18,127 nucleotides of DNA. Source: Arenicella sp. Lineage in GTDB: Bacteria; Pseudomonadota; Gammaproteobacteria; Arenicellales; Arenicellaceae. This document shows positions 1-7,777 of the stretch, piece after piece. The stretch covers positions 1 to 18,127 of the forward strand of contig JAESTB010000069.1 of assembly GCA_016763815.1 (NCBI GenBank), given 5' to 3'. The position numbers were made by a program, and so were the translations under genes. Positions within the stretch are counted from its first letter, which is position 1. Each line of letters begins with the position of its first letter. The notes beneath the pieces are model-generated. The model ran no database searches and was not told the DNA's origin. It saw nothing but the letters and a program-made list of their open reading frames with translations.

Positions 1-1406
1 TCTACAACGGCCTTATTGCTCTTAGCGTCTTGATGTTCCGGTTGTTGATCTAATACTTGCTGGTATGTGTCGATGGCTTCTTTCAATTGACCATTAAGTG
101 CTAAGGCATTTGCTTTGTTGTATAGGCTGGTGACGTCGTTTAAGCCCTCTAGCTTATCGATGGCTTGCTGATAATCTCCAATTTTATAACTAGAGAGCGC
201 TGACCAATCTTTACGTTCGAATGTTTTACCTGCGGATTCAAAGTTGCCAGCTGAGAACTCCTTGCTGGCTTGTTGGTCTCGAGTTTGCCATAATTTTCCC
301 CAAGCACTCTTTATCGGCGTATCAGCATAGGAGTCTGTGGGGTTAAATAACAACAATGGGACGCATATCGGAAGCAAATAAATAGTCCCCTTACGAAACA
401 ACACCAATGCTAGTGGTAATATCAGCAACACTAGCCAGTGGCCCATATCGACCCAGGCATCGTAAACTACGCTACTGAGTTGTGCTTGATCGGTGTTATC
501 GGCGGCCTCGTAATCATCAGCGAGTAAAGAGTCGTCGGCCAGCAAAGATTCTATATCAGCATTATCAGAGGTAAGCATTGAGAAGCGTCCCCCGAGGCGA
601 GTTGCCATGCTGCGCAGTTCACGGCCGTTGACCGCTGACAAAATAATTTCACCATTAGCGCCGCGTAAAAAACCACCGTTAGCCTTGGGAATCGGAGCCG
701 CATCGCCACCGCCTACGGCTAATATTGAGAGGCGATAATTTGAGTCTATATCGTCGCTGATAGTCTCTATCGCATTCTTGGTAACGCCGTCAGTGATCAA
801 CAGTATATCGCCGCGGCTTAGGCCCGCATCGCGCATCAGTTGTTGCGCAAGTTCGATAGCCGCTTCGGTATTGCTGCCACGGCTAGGCATAATATCTGGG
901 TCTAATGCTGGCAGCAAGGCTTGAATCGTTTTAGGGTCATCGGTGAGTGGGCTGACGGTATGCGCATCACCGGCATAGGCGATTAATGCGACTTGGCCAT
1001 CGGCTTGCTGACGCAGTACATCGATTAACTTGTACTTGGCGCGGCTTAATCGGTCTGGGCTTAAGTCTTGTGCCAACATTGACGGTGATAAGTCGAGAAT
1101 CAGTACCAGCGCTTTCTGGTTTTGTACCGTCGGCGAGGCCTGTTTGTCCCAGGTAGGTCCAGCGGCGGCGACAATCACGCCGAGCCATAGTGTTAATAGT
1201 GACCATTTCCAAGCGTTAGACTGTTTTGCGGTACCAATTTGCAATGCCGCCAACATTTCTTTCGGTATGTGGTTCGACCATTGCTGACCTCCTCGTTGAT
1301 TTCTAAGCGCTAGCCATACCAGCACAGACAGAGGTAGGCCCCAAAGCCATTCAGAGCGTATAAAATGGAACTGCTCTAAGATTTCCAAGCCAGTAGACGG
1401 ATCCAT
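1..1406 (-). CDS. BatB-like VWA protein fused to a TPR region (3' end outside the window)
   Basis: An open frame of at least 468 codons begins at an ATG overlapping the upstream VWA gene's stop (TAATG) and runs off the left edge without a stop. In order it shows two N-terminal hydrophobic segments (WLWGLPLSVLVWLAL and WSLLTLWLGVIVAAAG), a von Willebrand A domain with MIDAS motif DLSPS, a later LLITDG strand, an acidic linker, another strongly hydrophobic stretch, then helical TPR-type sequence. This matches BatB joined to BatC-like TPRs, as seen in many proteobacterial Bat operons. Family knowledge: Bat proteins are inner-membrane anchored, expose the VWA domain to the periplasm, bind metal through MIDAS, and are linked to aerotolerance or envelope stress; the exact function is unsettled. 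It is the last visible gene of the operon, and a BatD-like gene could follow outside the window. The linker holds a tandem SLLADD hexapeptide pair. Confidence 0.88.
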   Translation of the reverse strand, partial: MDPSTGLEILEQFHFIRSEWLWGLPLSVLVWLALRNQRGGQQWSNHIPKEMLAALQIGTAKQSNAWKWSLLTLWLGVIVAAAGPTWDKQASPTVQNQKALVLILDLSPSMLAQDLSPDRLSRAKYKLIDVLRQQADGQVALIAYAGDAHTVSPLTDDPKTIQALLPALDPDIMPSRGSNTEAAIELAQQLMRDAGLSRGDILLITDGVTKNAIETISDDIDSNYRLSILAVGGGDAAPIPKANGGFLRGANGEIILSAVNGRELRSMATRLGGRFSMLTSDNADIESLLADDSLLADDYEAADNTDQAQLSSVVYDAWVDMGHWLVLLILPLALVLFRKGTIYLLPICVPLLLFNPTDSYADTPIKSAWGKLWQTRDQQASKEFSAGNFESAGKTFERKDWSALSSYKIGDYQQAIDKLEGLNDVTSLYNKANALALNGQLKEAIDTYQQVLDQQPEHQDAKSNKAVV

Positions 1407-2383
1407 TACAAAATCTTCCTGAATAACATCAGTAGCAGGCTGAAGCCTAACGCGGCCGACAAAGGCCAATGTAATAAGCTTCTTGTTGGTCGAAACGTTT
1501 GCTCTTCTGGCATCGGCTCGAGTCGGTCGATCTCGGCATAGATTTTCTGTAGCTCTTTAGGATCTCGAGCTCGAAAATACTGGCCACCGGTCTGCTCGGC
1601 AATCGCTTTGAGGGTATATTCGTCAAGGTCTCTAGACGGGTTGACCCTTTGCTTGCGGCCAAACAAGCTGCGTGTAATCATTTCGCTTGCGCCAACCCCC
1701 ACTGTGTGAATTCGAATCTTCGCTTCAGCCGCAATTGCAGCGGCTTGCAGCGGCTCGGTGCCGGCTGTGTTGGCACCATCGGTGAGTAAAATGAGAACTC
1801 TACTTTCGGCTGGCCGGCCACGTAAACGTTTGATCGCTAAGCCGATAGCATCGCCAATCGCAGTGTTATTACCGGCGAACCCGATCTGTGCCTCTTGTAA
1901 TTGCTGGTTTACCGTTTTGCTGTCAAAGGTTAGCGGTGTCTGTAAGTACGCTTGTTGGCCGAACAAAATAAGACCTAGGCGATCGCTAGCGCGCTTTTCG
2001 ACAAACTCACCGACCACCGCTTTAACCGCCGTTATGCGATCGGTATATCGGTTGTTGATCAACATATCCTGCTGTTCCATTGAGCCCGAAATATCGACCG
2101 CTAACATTAGATCTCTTCGGTCTTGCGGTAAATTCAACGGTTCGCCAACCCAAGTGGGTCTGGCAACCGCCGTTACTAGACTGGCCCAGAGCAGCCAAAG
2201 CAATAGCGCTTTGAGCCAATTGCCAGCTTGAGGGCTTACCTGGGATTGTTCTAAATTCTGTAGTGCATCGAAGAACGGTACTTGTATCGACGAGCTACTG
2301 GCGTCATCGCCGTGCGTTAACCAACGCACAATAAATGGTATTGGTAATAGCGCGAACAGAGCTGGCCATTGCCAACTAAGCAT
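1406..2383 (-). CDS. BatA-like VWA-domain membrane protein
   Basis: This 325-residue protein has the BatA layout: two hydrophobic N-terminal segments (about residues 5-22 and 61-80), a VWA domain and a C-terminal transmembrane helix (about 305-322). The MIDAS is canonical (VDISGSM), and the LLTDGANTAG strand carries the later metal-coordinating Thr/Asp. Family knowledge: BatA is an inner-membrane protein with a metal-dependent adhesion domain thought to assemble with BatB and to be worked on by a MoxR ATPase. Its start overlaps the end of the DUF4381 gene by 8 nt, and its stop overlaps the next ATG by one base, so translation is probably coupled along the operon. The identification as a membrane VWA protein is firm; its partner or substrate cannot be read from the sequence. 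Confidence 0.9.
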   Translation of the reverse strand: MLSWQWPALFALLPIPFIVRWLTHGDDASSSSIQVPFFDALQNLEQSQVSPQAGNWLKALLLWLLWASLVTAVARPTWVGEPLNLPQDRRDLMLAVDISGSMEQQDMLINNRYTDRITAVKAVVGEFVEKRASDRLGLILFGQQAYLQTPLTFDSKTVNQQLQEAQIGFAGNNTAIGDAIGLAIKRLRGRPAESRVLILLTDGANTAGTEPLQAAAIAAEAKIRIHTVGVGASEMITRSLFGRKQRVNPSRDLDEYTLKAIAEQTGGQYFRARDPKELQKIYAEIDRLEPMPEEQTFRPTRSLLHWPLSAALGFSLLLMLFRKIL

Positions 2384-2903
2384 TTGAACCCTCGGCTTTA
2401 AATAACGGTTCAGAATCGCCAGTTGGTTGCGTATCGTGCGTGAGTAGCCATGCCTTTAGATCTTGATGAACCACTTCTATTTCTGCCTTTGGCTGTTTTT
2501 GATAGAGACCATTACTTAGTGCCGCTAGGGTGGCTTTCGACAGATCATTCTTACTCAGGGCGTTCAAGTAATCGACCCAATCGATGCCTGAGAGTTTTCG
2601 CGAACTAGCGTCGAAGTGCGAGCAAGCGCGCTTGATCACTGAATTTGCCGCTAGCAGGTAATTGCCATCGTTGGCGTATTGTAGCCAGTCTGAATAATAA
2701 GCATCGAGCATGGTCGCGGCGGTTCTACGATAGTTATTTTTTTGTCGATTCTGTCGCAATTTATTAGCGGCGTAGCCGACTAGCACTAGCAGCAATACGG
2801 CGATAATCCACCAACCAGGCGCTACTGGCCACCAGCTTATCGGCTCAGGCGTTTGTGGCGCGCGTAATTGCTGTTCGAGCATGTCTTTGAGTTGTTGTTC
2901 CAT
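2376..2903 (-). CDS. DUF4381 single-pass membrane protein of the Bat operon
   Basis: This is a 175-residue protein. A short N-terminal helix rich in Gln and Leu is followed by the typical DUF4381 motif PEPISWWPVAPGWW (about residues 19-32), then one transmembrane helix (about 33-47), a basic stop-transfer stretch (KLRQNRQKNNYRR) and a helical cytoplasmic domain. The motif and its place between DUF58 and VWA genes are diagnostic of the family. The biochemical function is unknown; a scaffold role linking the MoxR/DUF58 components to the membrane VWA proteins is an inference from context. It starts 2 nt downstream of the DUF58 stop and overlaps the following VWA gene by 8 nt, so it lies within one tightly packed transcription unit. 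Confidence 0.85.
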   Translation of the reverse strand: MEQQLKDMLEQQLRAPQTPEPISWWPVAPGWWIIAVLLLVLVGYAANKLRQNRQKNNYRRTAATMLDAYYSDWLQYANDGNYLLAANSVIKRACSHFDASSRKLSGIDWVDYLNALSKNDLSKATLAALSNGLYQKQPKAEIEVVHQDLKAWLLTHDTQPTGDSEPLFKAEGSNA

Positions 2904-2905
2904 GC

Positions 2906-3853
2906 TTAGCTGGCAAAGAGCCGGATCAATGCTTGTCTCGCCGTTTGCGACGTGTCTATATTAGAATAGAGCGCGCGGGCTTTGGTCGCTGCGCTGATTA
3001 GTAAATTTTGCTTATCCGAACGTGATCGTTGGTAAGCCTTTGTCAGTGCATTCGATAGGTTTACCTTGGCTGATTGTTGGCCGTCACTGATCGCTACATT
3101 GCCGAGCTTAGGCAGCTGCTGTTCTAGTTTGTCAGACACTTGTAACAGGGTTAGGTCGGCGTGCTTGCCTAGATTACTTAATGATTTAGCCGCTCCATGA
3201 TCAAAGTCGTGAAAGTCACTGATGATGAAAATTGCCGTACCGGGTCGAGTAATCCGGCGGCATTCCTCTAAGCTTATCGCTAAACTTGTTTTTTCGGAGT
3301 GGGTGCTGGTGTCCGCTTGATGGCTTAACTGATGGTTGCCTTCATGCACATCATGAATAAAGCGAAGCACCGCTTGTTTGCTACGACGCGCTCGACTGTC
3401 GCGGGTGTTATGCTCGCCAATAACTTGCCCGCCGACGCGATCACCACCTTGTAATGCAGCCCAAGCGATGGCGGCCGCCAACTCCGCCGCAAGGACTGAC
3501 TTGAACTGAATGCTTGAACCGAAATAAAGCGCGCGACGTTGATCAACTAAAATATGGCAGGGTCGCTCCCTCTCTTCGCAAAATAGTTTGGTATAAGTGC
3601 CTTGCGCTCGAGCCGACACTTTCCAGTCGATGGTGCGAATGTCGTCTCCAGCTTGATAACGACGAACCTCTTCAAACTCCATTCCACGACCACGAAAACG
3701 CGAGCGCACGTTGCCAAGTAATAGGTTTCTAGCCGCTTGGCGAGAAAATAGGCTTAAGCCCTGAGCCCAGTGGCGAGTACCTAATAGGCGGGCTAAGTCG
3801 GTAACGATACCGTGCTCGCTCATTGAGGAAAGTTGGGCTGTTGTAGGGTTCAT
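2906..3853 (-). CDS. DUF58-family protein (VWA-like, MoxR-associated)
   Basis: This 315-residue protein carries the DUF58 signature GRGMEFEEVRRYQAGDD followed by IRTIDWKVSAR (about residues 55-82). The C-terminal half looks like a degenerate VWA fold, with strands CHILVDQRRA and TAIFIISDFHDF. There is no transmembrane segment, so it is probably cytoplasmic or peripheral. Family knowledge: DUF58 genes almost always follow moxR and are thought to be its partner, but no reaction is known. The ATG at 3853 is assumed; an in-frame ATG ten codons later (MSEHGIV) is a possible alternative start. It lies 37 nt after moxR, and that gap holds a 12-nt sequence repeated with a 15-nt period. The Ser/His-rich patch around residues 173-190 may be a flexible insertion. 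Confidence 0.88.
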   Translation of the reverse strand: MNPTTAQLSSMSEHGIVTDLARLLGTRHWAQGLSLFSRQAARNLLLGNVRSRFRGRGMEFEEVRRYQAGDDIRTIDWKVSARAQGTYTKLFCEERERPCHILVDQRRALYFGSSIQFKSVLAAELAAAIAWAALQGGDRVGGQVIGEHNTRDSRARRSKQAVLRFIHDVHEGNHQLSHQADTSTHSEKTSLAISLEECRRITRPGTAIFIISDFHDFDHGAAKSLSNLGKHADLTLLQVSDKLEQQLPKLGNVAISDGQQSAKVNLSNALTKAYQRSRSDKQNLLISAATKARALYSNIDTSQTARQALIRLFAS

Positions 3854-3865
3854 TACTATCTCTAA

Positions 3866-3892
3866 ATGTCTAAGTTCGGGATGTCTAAGTTC
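3866..3892. repeat. Two-copy 12-bp direct repeat at the moxR-DUF58 junction
   Basis: ATGTCTAAGTTC (plus strand) occurs at 3866-3877 and again at 3881-3892, separated by GGG, giving a 15-nt period. In the transcript the pair begins inside the moxR stop codon and ends about 12 nt before the DUF58 ATG. It looks like a local tandem duplication; no function is evident. Confidence 0.85.
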
Positions 3893-4847
3893 AAGCTACG
3901 GCCACACGAGTAAGCAACTCATCGATGACCTTGTCGGTAGTAATGCCGTCAGCTTCGGCCTCATAACTCAATATGAGTCGGTGCCGCAAGCAATCATGAG
4001 CGACGGCTTGTATGTCGTCGGGTGACACGAAGTCACGTTGGTTTAGCCAAGCATGTGACCGAGCGCATCGGTCGATACCGATAGTCGCCCTTGGGCTAGC
4101 GCCAAATTCTAACCATGTGGCTAAATCACTACCGTAGGCCGCAGGGTTTCGAGTTGCCAGAATAAGCTGCACCAAGTATTCGTCAATTGAATCGGCCATG
4201 TGTACTTGCATGACTTCTTTACGGGCCGCCAAAATCGTTTGTTGAGAGATTTGTTGGGCCGGCTTGGCGGCTTGGTTCGCCAAGGCTTCGCCACGAGATA
4301 GCGCCAGGATTTGCTTTTCTGCGGTGACATCGGGGTAGCCGATGCGAACATGCATTAAAAAGCGATCTAGCTGCGCTTCGGGTAAGGGGTAGGTACCCTC
4401 TTGTTCAATTGGATTTTGCGTTGCCATCACCAAGAATAACGGCGGTAAGTCAAAGGTTTCTCGGCCCACGCTGACTTGTCGTTCTGACATTCCCTCTAAT
4501 AACGCCGATTGAACTTTAGCCGGCGCCCGATTAATCTCATCGGCTAACACCAAGTTATTAAAAATAGGGCCTTGCTGAAAGTCAAAAGTTGAGGTTTCCG
4601 GGCGATAAATTTCGGTGCCGGTGATGTCAGAGGGCAATAGGTCTGGGGTGAACTGAATACGTTGAAAACTACCCTCGATACCATCAGCTAATGATTTGAT
4701 TGCTTTAGTTTTGGCAAGCCCCGGTGCACCTTCGACCAGTAAATGGCCATCGGCTAATAGGGCAATAAGTAAGCGATCGACTAATTTTGGTTGTCCTAAA
4801 ATTTGGCTTGAAAGCCATTGACGGAGTGAATTGAACTCAGCATGCAT
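3891..4847 (-). CDS. MoxR-family AAA+ ATPase
   Basis: This 318-residue protein has the MoxR form of Walker A, GAPGLAKT (residues 40-47), and Walker B LVLADE (99-104) followed by INRAPAKVQSALLEGMSE, the most recognisable MoxR block. Sensor sequence MATQNPIEQEGTYPLPEAQLDRF and a C-terminal helical lid follow. Length is typical of the family. MoxR ATPases are hexameric cytoplasmic chaperone-like machines that remodel or load metal into VWA-domain partners, and the four downstream genes encode the usual partner set. The ATG at 4847 is preceded by AAGAGG at 9-nt spacing, a convincing ribosome binding site. It is the first gene of the operon, with a promoter candidate about 60-90 nt upstream of the start. 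Family assignment is very secure; the specific client is presumed to be the two VWA proteins. Confidence 0.94.
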   Translation of the reverse strand: MHAEFNSLRQWLSSQILGQPKLVDRLLIALLADGHLLVEGAPGLAKTKAIKSLADGIEGSFQRIQFTPDLLPSDITGTEIYRPETSTFDFQQGPIFNNLVLADEINRAPAKVQSALLEGMSERQVSVGRETFDLPPLFLVMATQNPIEQEGTYPLPEAQLDRFLMHVRIGYPDVTAEKQILALSRGEALANQAAKPAQQISQQTILAARKEVMQVHMADSIDEYLVQLILATRNPAAYGSDLATWLEFGASPRATIGIDRCARSHAWLNQRDFVSPDDIQAVAHDCLRHRLILSYEAEADGITTDKVIDELLTRVAVA

Positions 4848-4907
4848 ACTGATTAGCCTCTTATTAGTTTGTTCTGGGTGGAACGTTTGGTCGTGCCTTT
4901 GTCAGTA

Positions 4908-4935
4908 CTTATATAGACGCTCACGAGTTTTTCAA
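4908..4935 (-). promoter_or_regulatory. Sigma70-like promoter of the moxR/Bat operon
   Basis: On the minus strand TTGAAA (4935-4930, five of six consensus bases) is followed after 16 nt by TATAAG (4913-4908, five of six). This would give a 5' leader of about 55 nt before the moxR ATG at 4847. It lies in the 137-nt gap after the DUF455 gene, so the Bat genes probably have their own promoter even though they face the same way as the hemA operon. No obvious rho-independent terminator separates the two units. Confidence 0.5.
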
Positions 4936-4984
4936 CTTAAACATGTGTTAATCGCATCGATTGCGTTGTTGTGGCGTTCGAGAG

Positions 4985-5779
4985 TTATCCGAAACGTGAA
5001 TTCAGTGCCGCCATTTCTATCTCATCAAAACCAGCTTGAAGTCGTGCGGCGATATTGAATGGGCCTCTGAGCTGGCCGTGTAGGTACTCTTCAACCATGC
5101 TAGTAAAAGTCGCTCTGGGTTCTAAATTGCGCTGCCTGCATTGATAAAAAAACCATTGCGAGCCAAGCAACACATGACCAATTTCATCGTTGTATATCAC
5201 GTTTAAAATATCGACCGCAGCGTGATCATTAACACGCTCAAATTTTTCAATAATGCCAGGAGTCACATCAAGTCCACGAGCTTCAAGTACCCGCGGAACT
5301 AAGGCCATACGCGCGACCACATCATGTTGTGTGTCGACCGCCATTTCCCAAAGTCCATTGTGTGCCTTGTAATCACCATAGTCGCAATCATGCCGATTTA
5401 GGTAATCGCGAATTAGGCCGAAGTGCCTAGCTTCGTCATCGGCAATTTGAATCCAGTCTTGATAGTATTTTATTGGCTGGTTACGAAAACGGTAGGCCGC
5501 GTCAAGCGCTAGGTTTATTGCGTTGAACTCGATATGCGCGATCGCATGCATCAGCGTATTGCGGCCTTCTTGACTTTGAATTCCTCGGCGTTTCAGTTCT
5601 CTCGGGGCGACCAATTTTAAGCTGGCCGGATAACCTGGTTCGAGTATTTCCATCGCCTCAGTTTGATGATTAAGCGAAAAGCTCACTAGGTTTGCGGCCA
5701 GTGCATGGGTGGCTTGGCATTTCTCGCTGGCGTCACCGATAAGAATGATTCGAGCTATCTCTTGAAACAGCTCACTCAT
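4985..5779 (-). CDS. DUF455-family ferritin-like diiron protein
   Basis: This 264-residue, mostly helical protein matches the DUF455 family, part of the ferritin-like superfamily. A complete diiron ligand pattern is visible: Glu84 (AHIEFNAI), Glu116 and His119 (DDEARHF), Glu166 (VLEARG), Glu199 and His202 (NDEIGHV), i.e. E-ExxH-E-ExxH. This suggests an oxidoreductase or oxygenase-type carboxylate-bridged iron site, as in rubrerythrin, or in MiaE, the tRNA hydroxylase of the same superfamily; the substrate is unknown. No signal peptide is seen, so it is probably cytoplasmic. Its ATG overlaps the prmC stop (ATGA), implying translational coupling. It seems to be the last gene of the hemA-prfA-prmC unit. 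Its product name in databases would be hypothetical or DUF455; the metal site is inferred from residues, not proven. Confidence 0.88.
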   Translation of the reverse strand: MSELFQEIARIILIGDASEKCQATHALAANLVSFSLNHQTEAMEILEPGYPASLKLVAPRELKRRGIQSQEGRNTLMHAIAHIEFNAINLALDAAYRFRNQPIKYYQDWIQIADDEARHFGLIRDYLNRHDCDYGDYKAHNGLWEMAVDTQHDVVARMALVPRVLEARGLDVTPGIIEKFERVNDHAAVDILNVIYNDEIGHVLLGSQWFFYQCRQRNLEPRATFTSMVEEYLHGQLRGPFNIAARLQAGFDEIEMAALNSRFG

Positions 5780-6645
5780 CGTTTTATCGCTTTTTGGATA
5801 ACCGCACTTTTCTTACCGCAAGTACAGCGTGGTAGCTGATTGATGTCTTTGTGTAAGCTGATCTGGCTAAAACCGTTTTTGCGTAAAAGTTCAGCTACTT
5901 CCTCGGCTTGGTTAAAGCCATGCTCAATAATTATCCAGCCGTTATCTTTTAGATGCGAAGGCGCCGCTTCGATTATATTCCTGATATCAGCAAAGCCATT
6001 TTCAGGCGCGGCTAGTGCGGTGATAGGTTCAAACCTTAGGTCGCCCTGTTGCAGGTGCGGGTCGTTTGGTTCAACATACGGCGGGTTCGACGCTATCAGG
6101 TCAAACTGCTCAGATTGGTCAATGTCGGCAAACCAATCGCTTAGCCGAAACTCGACGTTAGTGATGTTGTTAACTTGGCCATTTTGCTTAGCTACGTCAA
6201 GAGCCTTGTTGTGATATTCAACAGCGATGACGTTGGCAAGTGGTCGTTCTTTGGCTATTGATAGGGCGATGGCGCCGCTGCCGGTGCCCAGTTCAAGCAC
6301 GTCTATACGGCCGTCTTTAGGTAGGCGCTCTAAGGCTTCTTCAACCAAGGTTTCGGTATCGGCTCTTGGTATCAGAACGTTCTCGTTGACCGTCAGCGTT
6401 AGCGTCCAAAAATCTCGCCTGCCAATTAGGTAGGCAATTGGTTGTCCGCGATGGCGTTTTGCCACTAAGTCATAAAATGCCTTGCGGTGGTCTGCGGTAG
6501 CGAATGTGTCGCCATAGCCGATCAGCCAAGCAATATCTTTTTGCAGAACATGCTGCATCAGCACCTCGGAATCTATTCGAGGTGTCTCAGTGGTGTCGTA
6601 CAGCTGTTTAGTGGCGTCGTCAATTAGCGCCGTGTAACTAAGCAT
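5776..6645 (-). CDS. prmC: Peptide chain release factor N5-glutamine methyltransferase
   Basis: This 289-residue protein transfers a methyl group from S-adenosylmethionine to the glutamine of the GGQ motif in release factors RF1 and RF2, which raises termination efficiency. The SAM-binding loop is ELGTGSGAIAL (about residues 118-128), and the substrate-binding motif NPPY is at 187-190, the hallmark of amide-nitrogen methyltransferases. The N-terminal helical domain contains the family block GQPIAYLIGRRDFW. It lies 28 nt downstream of prfA, its substrate's gene, in the conserved hemA-prfA-prmC order. No strong Shine-Dalgarno precedes the ATG at 6645, and a hairpin sits in the gap, so coupling to prfA translation is likely. 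The C-terminus carries a CTCGKK stretch that I do not recognise as a family feature. Confidence 0.96.
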   Translation of the reverse strand: MLSYTALIDDATKQLYDTTETPRIDSEVLMQHVLQKDIAWLIGYGDTFATADHRKAFYDLVAKRHRGQPIAYLIGRRDFWTLTLTVNENVLIPRADTETLVEEALERLPKDGRIDVLELGTGSGAIALSIAKERPLANVIAVEYHNKALDVAKQNGQVNNITNVEFRLSDWFADIDQSEQFDLIASNPPYVEPNDPHLQQGDLRFEPITALAAPENGFADIRNIIEAAPSHLKDNGWIIIEHGFNQAEEVAELLRKNGFSQISLHKDINQLPRCTCGKKSAVIQKAIKR

Positions 6646-6659
6646 AATGAGTCGAATTT

Positions 6660-6681
6660 ATGGTTAGTGGACGCTAACCAT
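6660..6681 (-). other. Perfect 8-bp hairpin at the prfA-prmC junction
   Basis: ATGGTTAG (6660-6667) and CTAACCAT (6674-6681) are exact reverse complements separated by six bases. On the transcript the 5' arm ends in the prfA UAG stop codon. No U-tract follows, so it is not a typical intrinsic terminator. A ribosome terminating on prfA would open it, which could couple prmC translation or protect mRNA ends. Confidence 0.6.
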
Positions 6682-7765
6682 TGTCGCCTAATTCAGCCAG
6701 CAAGTTGGCTTGATGTTCGGTTGTCAGCGGGTCGACCACTTGGCCCAAATCGCCACCCATGATGGTATCCAATTTATACAGAGTCAGATTGATGCGGTGA
6801 TCGGTGATGCGGCCCTGAGGGTAATTATAGGTGCGAATACGTTCGGATCGGTCGCCACTACCAATTAAGGTCTTACGTGTTTCGGCTTGTTCGGCATCTT
6901 GTGCCTGGCGCTCGGCATCTAAGATACGCGCTTTAAGCATCGACATCGCACGCGCTTTGTTTTTATGTTGCGATCGTTCATCTTGGCACTCGACTACCGT
7001 ACCCGTCGGGAGATGAGTCAAGCGAACCGCTGAGTCCGTTTTATTTACGTGTTGGCCGCCTGATCCGGAAGCTCGATAGGTGTCGATTCGAAGGTCCGCC
7101 GAGTTGATCTCCATATCGTTAGCTATCTCGTCAGCCTCGGGTAGAATTGCTACAGTACAGGCTGATGTATGTACACGACCTTGAGTCTCAGTTTCAGGTA
7201 CTCGCTGAACACGATGTGCACCGGATTCAAATTTTAATTTAGAATAGGCGCCATGACCAACGATGCGCGAGATTATTTCTTTATAGCCGCCATGTTCACC
7301 TTCATTTTTGCTAAGTACTTCTACCTGCCATTTTTGCGATTCAGCATAGGTTTGGTACATCTTAAATAAATCGCCCGAGAAAATTGCCGCTTCATCACCG
7401 CCGGTGCCAGCACGGATTTCTAAGAAAATATTGCTATCGTCGTTCGGGTCTTTCGGTAGTAATAGCTTTTGCAGATCGCTTAGCAAGGCTTCTTGACGAA
7501 CTTTAATCTCGTTCATTTCGTCGTGACCCATCTTGCGCATTTCTTTATCGTCTTCGTCGATCATCATTTGCGCTGCTTCGGCATCGCCTTCTAAGATGCG
7601 ATATTCTTGAAAATTCTCGATAATCGGGCTGATCTCAGACAGTTCAATACTAAGACTGCGAAAAACATTTTGGTCGCTCATGGTTTCGGGTTGCGATAGA
7701 AGTGCGTTCAGTTCTTCTTGACGATCGACTAGGTTTTCCAGCTTAAAGCGGATGGAATCTTTCAC
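6674..7765 (-). CDS. prfA: Peptide chain release factor 1 (GTG start)
   Basis: RF1 recognises UAA and UAG stop codons in the ribosomal A site and triggers peptidyl-tRNA hydrolysis. The 363-residue length is normal. The stop-codon-reading tripeptide is PET (190-192, the PxT class of RF1), and the catalytic GGQ is at 236-238 in GSGGQHVNKTDSAVRLTHLP, with Gln238 the expected PrmC methylation site. The C-terminal GSGDRSERIRTYNYPQGRITDHR block is also typical. The start is GTG at 7765, supported by alignment of MKDSI with the MKPSI start of E. coli RF1 and by AAGAG seven bases upstream. An ATG two bases earlier is immediately followed by TGA and overlaps the GTG. The gene ends in TAG, which only RF1 decodes. 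It lies 12 nt after hemA. Confidence 0.97.
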   Translation of the reverse strand: MKDSIRFKLENLVDRQEELNALLSQPETMSDQNVFRSLSIELSEISPIIENFQEYRILEGDAEAAQMMIDEDDKEMRKMGHDEMNEIKVRQEALLSDLQKLLLPKDPNDDSNIFLEIRAGTGGDEAAIFSGDLFKMYQTYAESQKWQVEVLSKNEGEHGGYKEIISRIVGHGAYSKLKFESGAHRVQRVPETETQGRVHTSACTVAILPEADEIANDMEINSADLRIDTYRASGSGGQHVNKTDSAVRLTHLPTGTVVECQDERSQHKNKARAMSMLKARILDAERQAQDAEQAETRKTLIGSGDRSERIRTYNYPQGRITDHRINLTLYKLDTIMGGDLGQVVDPLTTEHQANLLAELGDNG

Positions 7766-7776
7766 ATTGTTTCTCT
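7763..7776 (-). promoter_or_regulatory. prfA translation start with overlapping ATG-TGA start-stop
   Basis: On the minus strand AAGAGAAACAATGTGAAA holds a Shine-Dalgarno-like AAGAG, an ATG (7767-7765) directly followed by TGA (7764-7762), and the prfA GTG (7765-7763) overlapping both. The ATG frame ends at once, so productive RF1 synthesis must use the GTG. Confidence 0.7.
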
Positions 7777-7777
7777 T

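Noticed and set aside
1758..2231. 157-codon plus-strand ORF opposite the BatA-like gene
   Set aside because: It is antisense to a well-supported VWA domain, has no recognisable domain, and reads as a composition shadow.
4950..4985. Possible terminator after the DUF455 gene
   Set aside because: Only a 4-bp CGCA/TGCG stem can be drawn and no T-run follows, so I do not call a terminator.
7196..7198. PET instead of E. coli PAT in the RF1 stop-recognition tripeptide
   Set aside because: The middle residue of the RF1 PxT motif varies among bacteria and PET is found in other RF1 proteins as I recall, so this is not a recoding signal.
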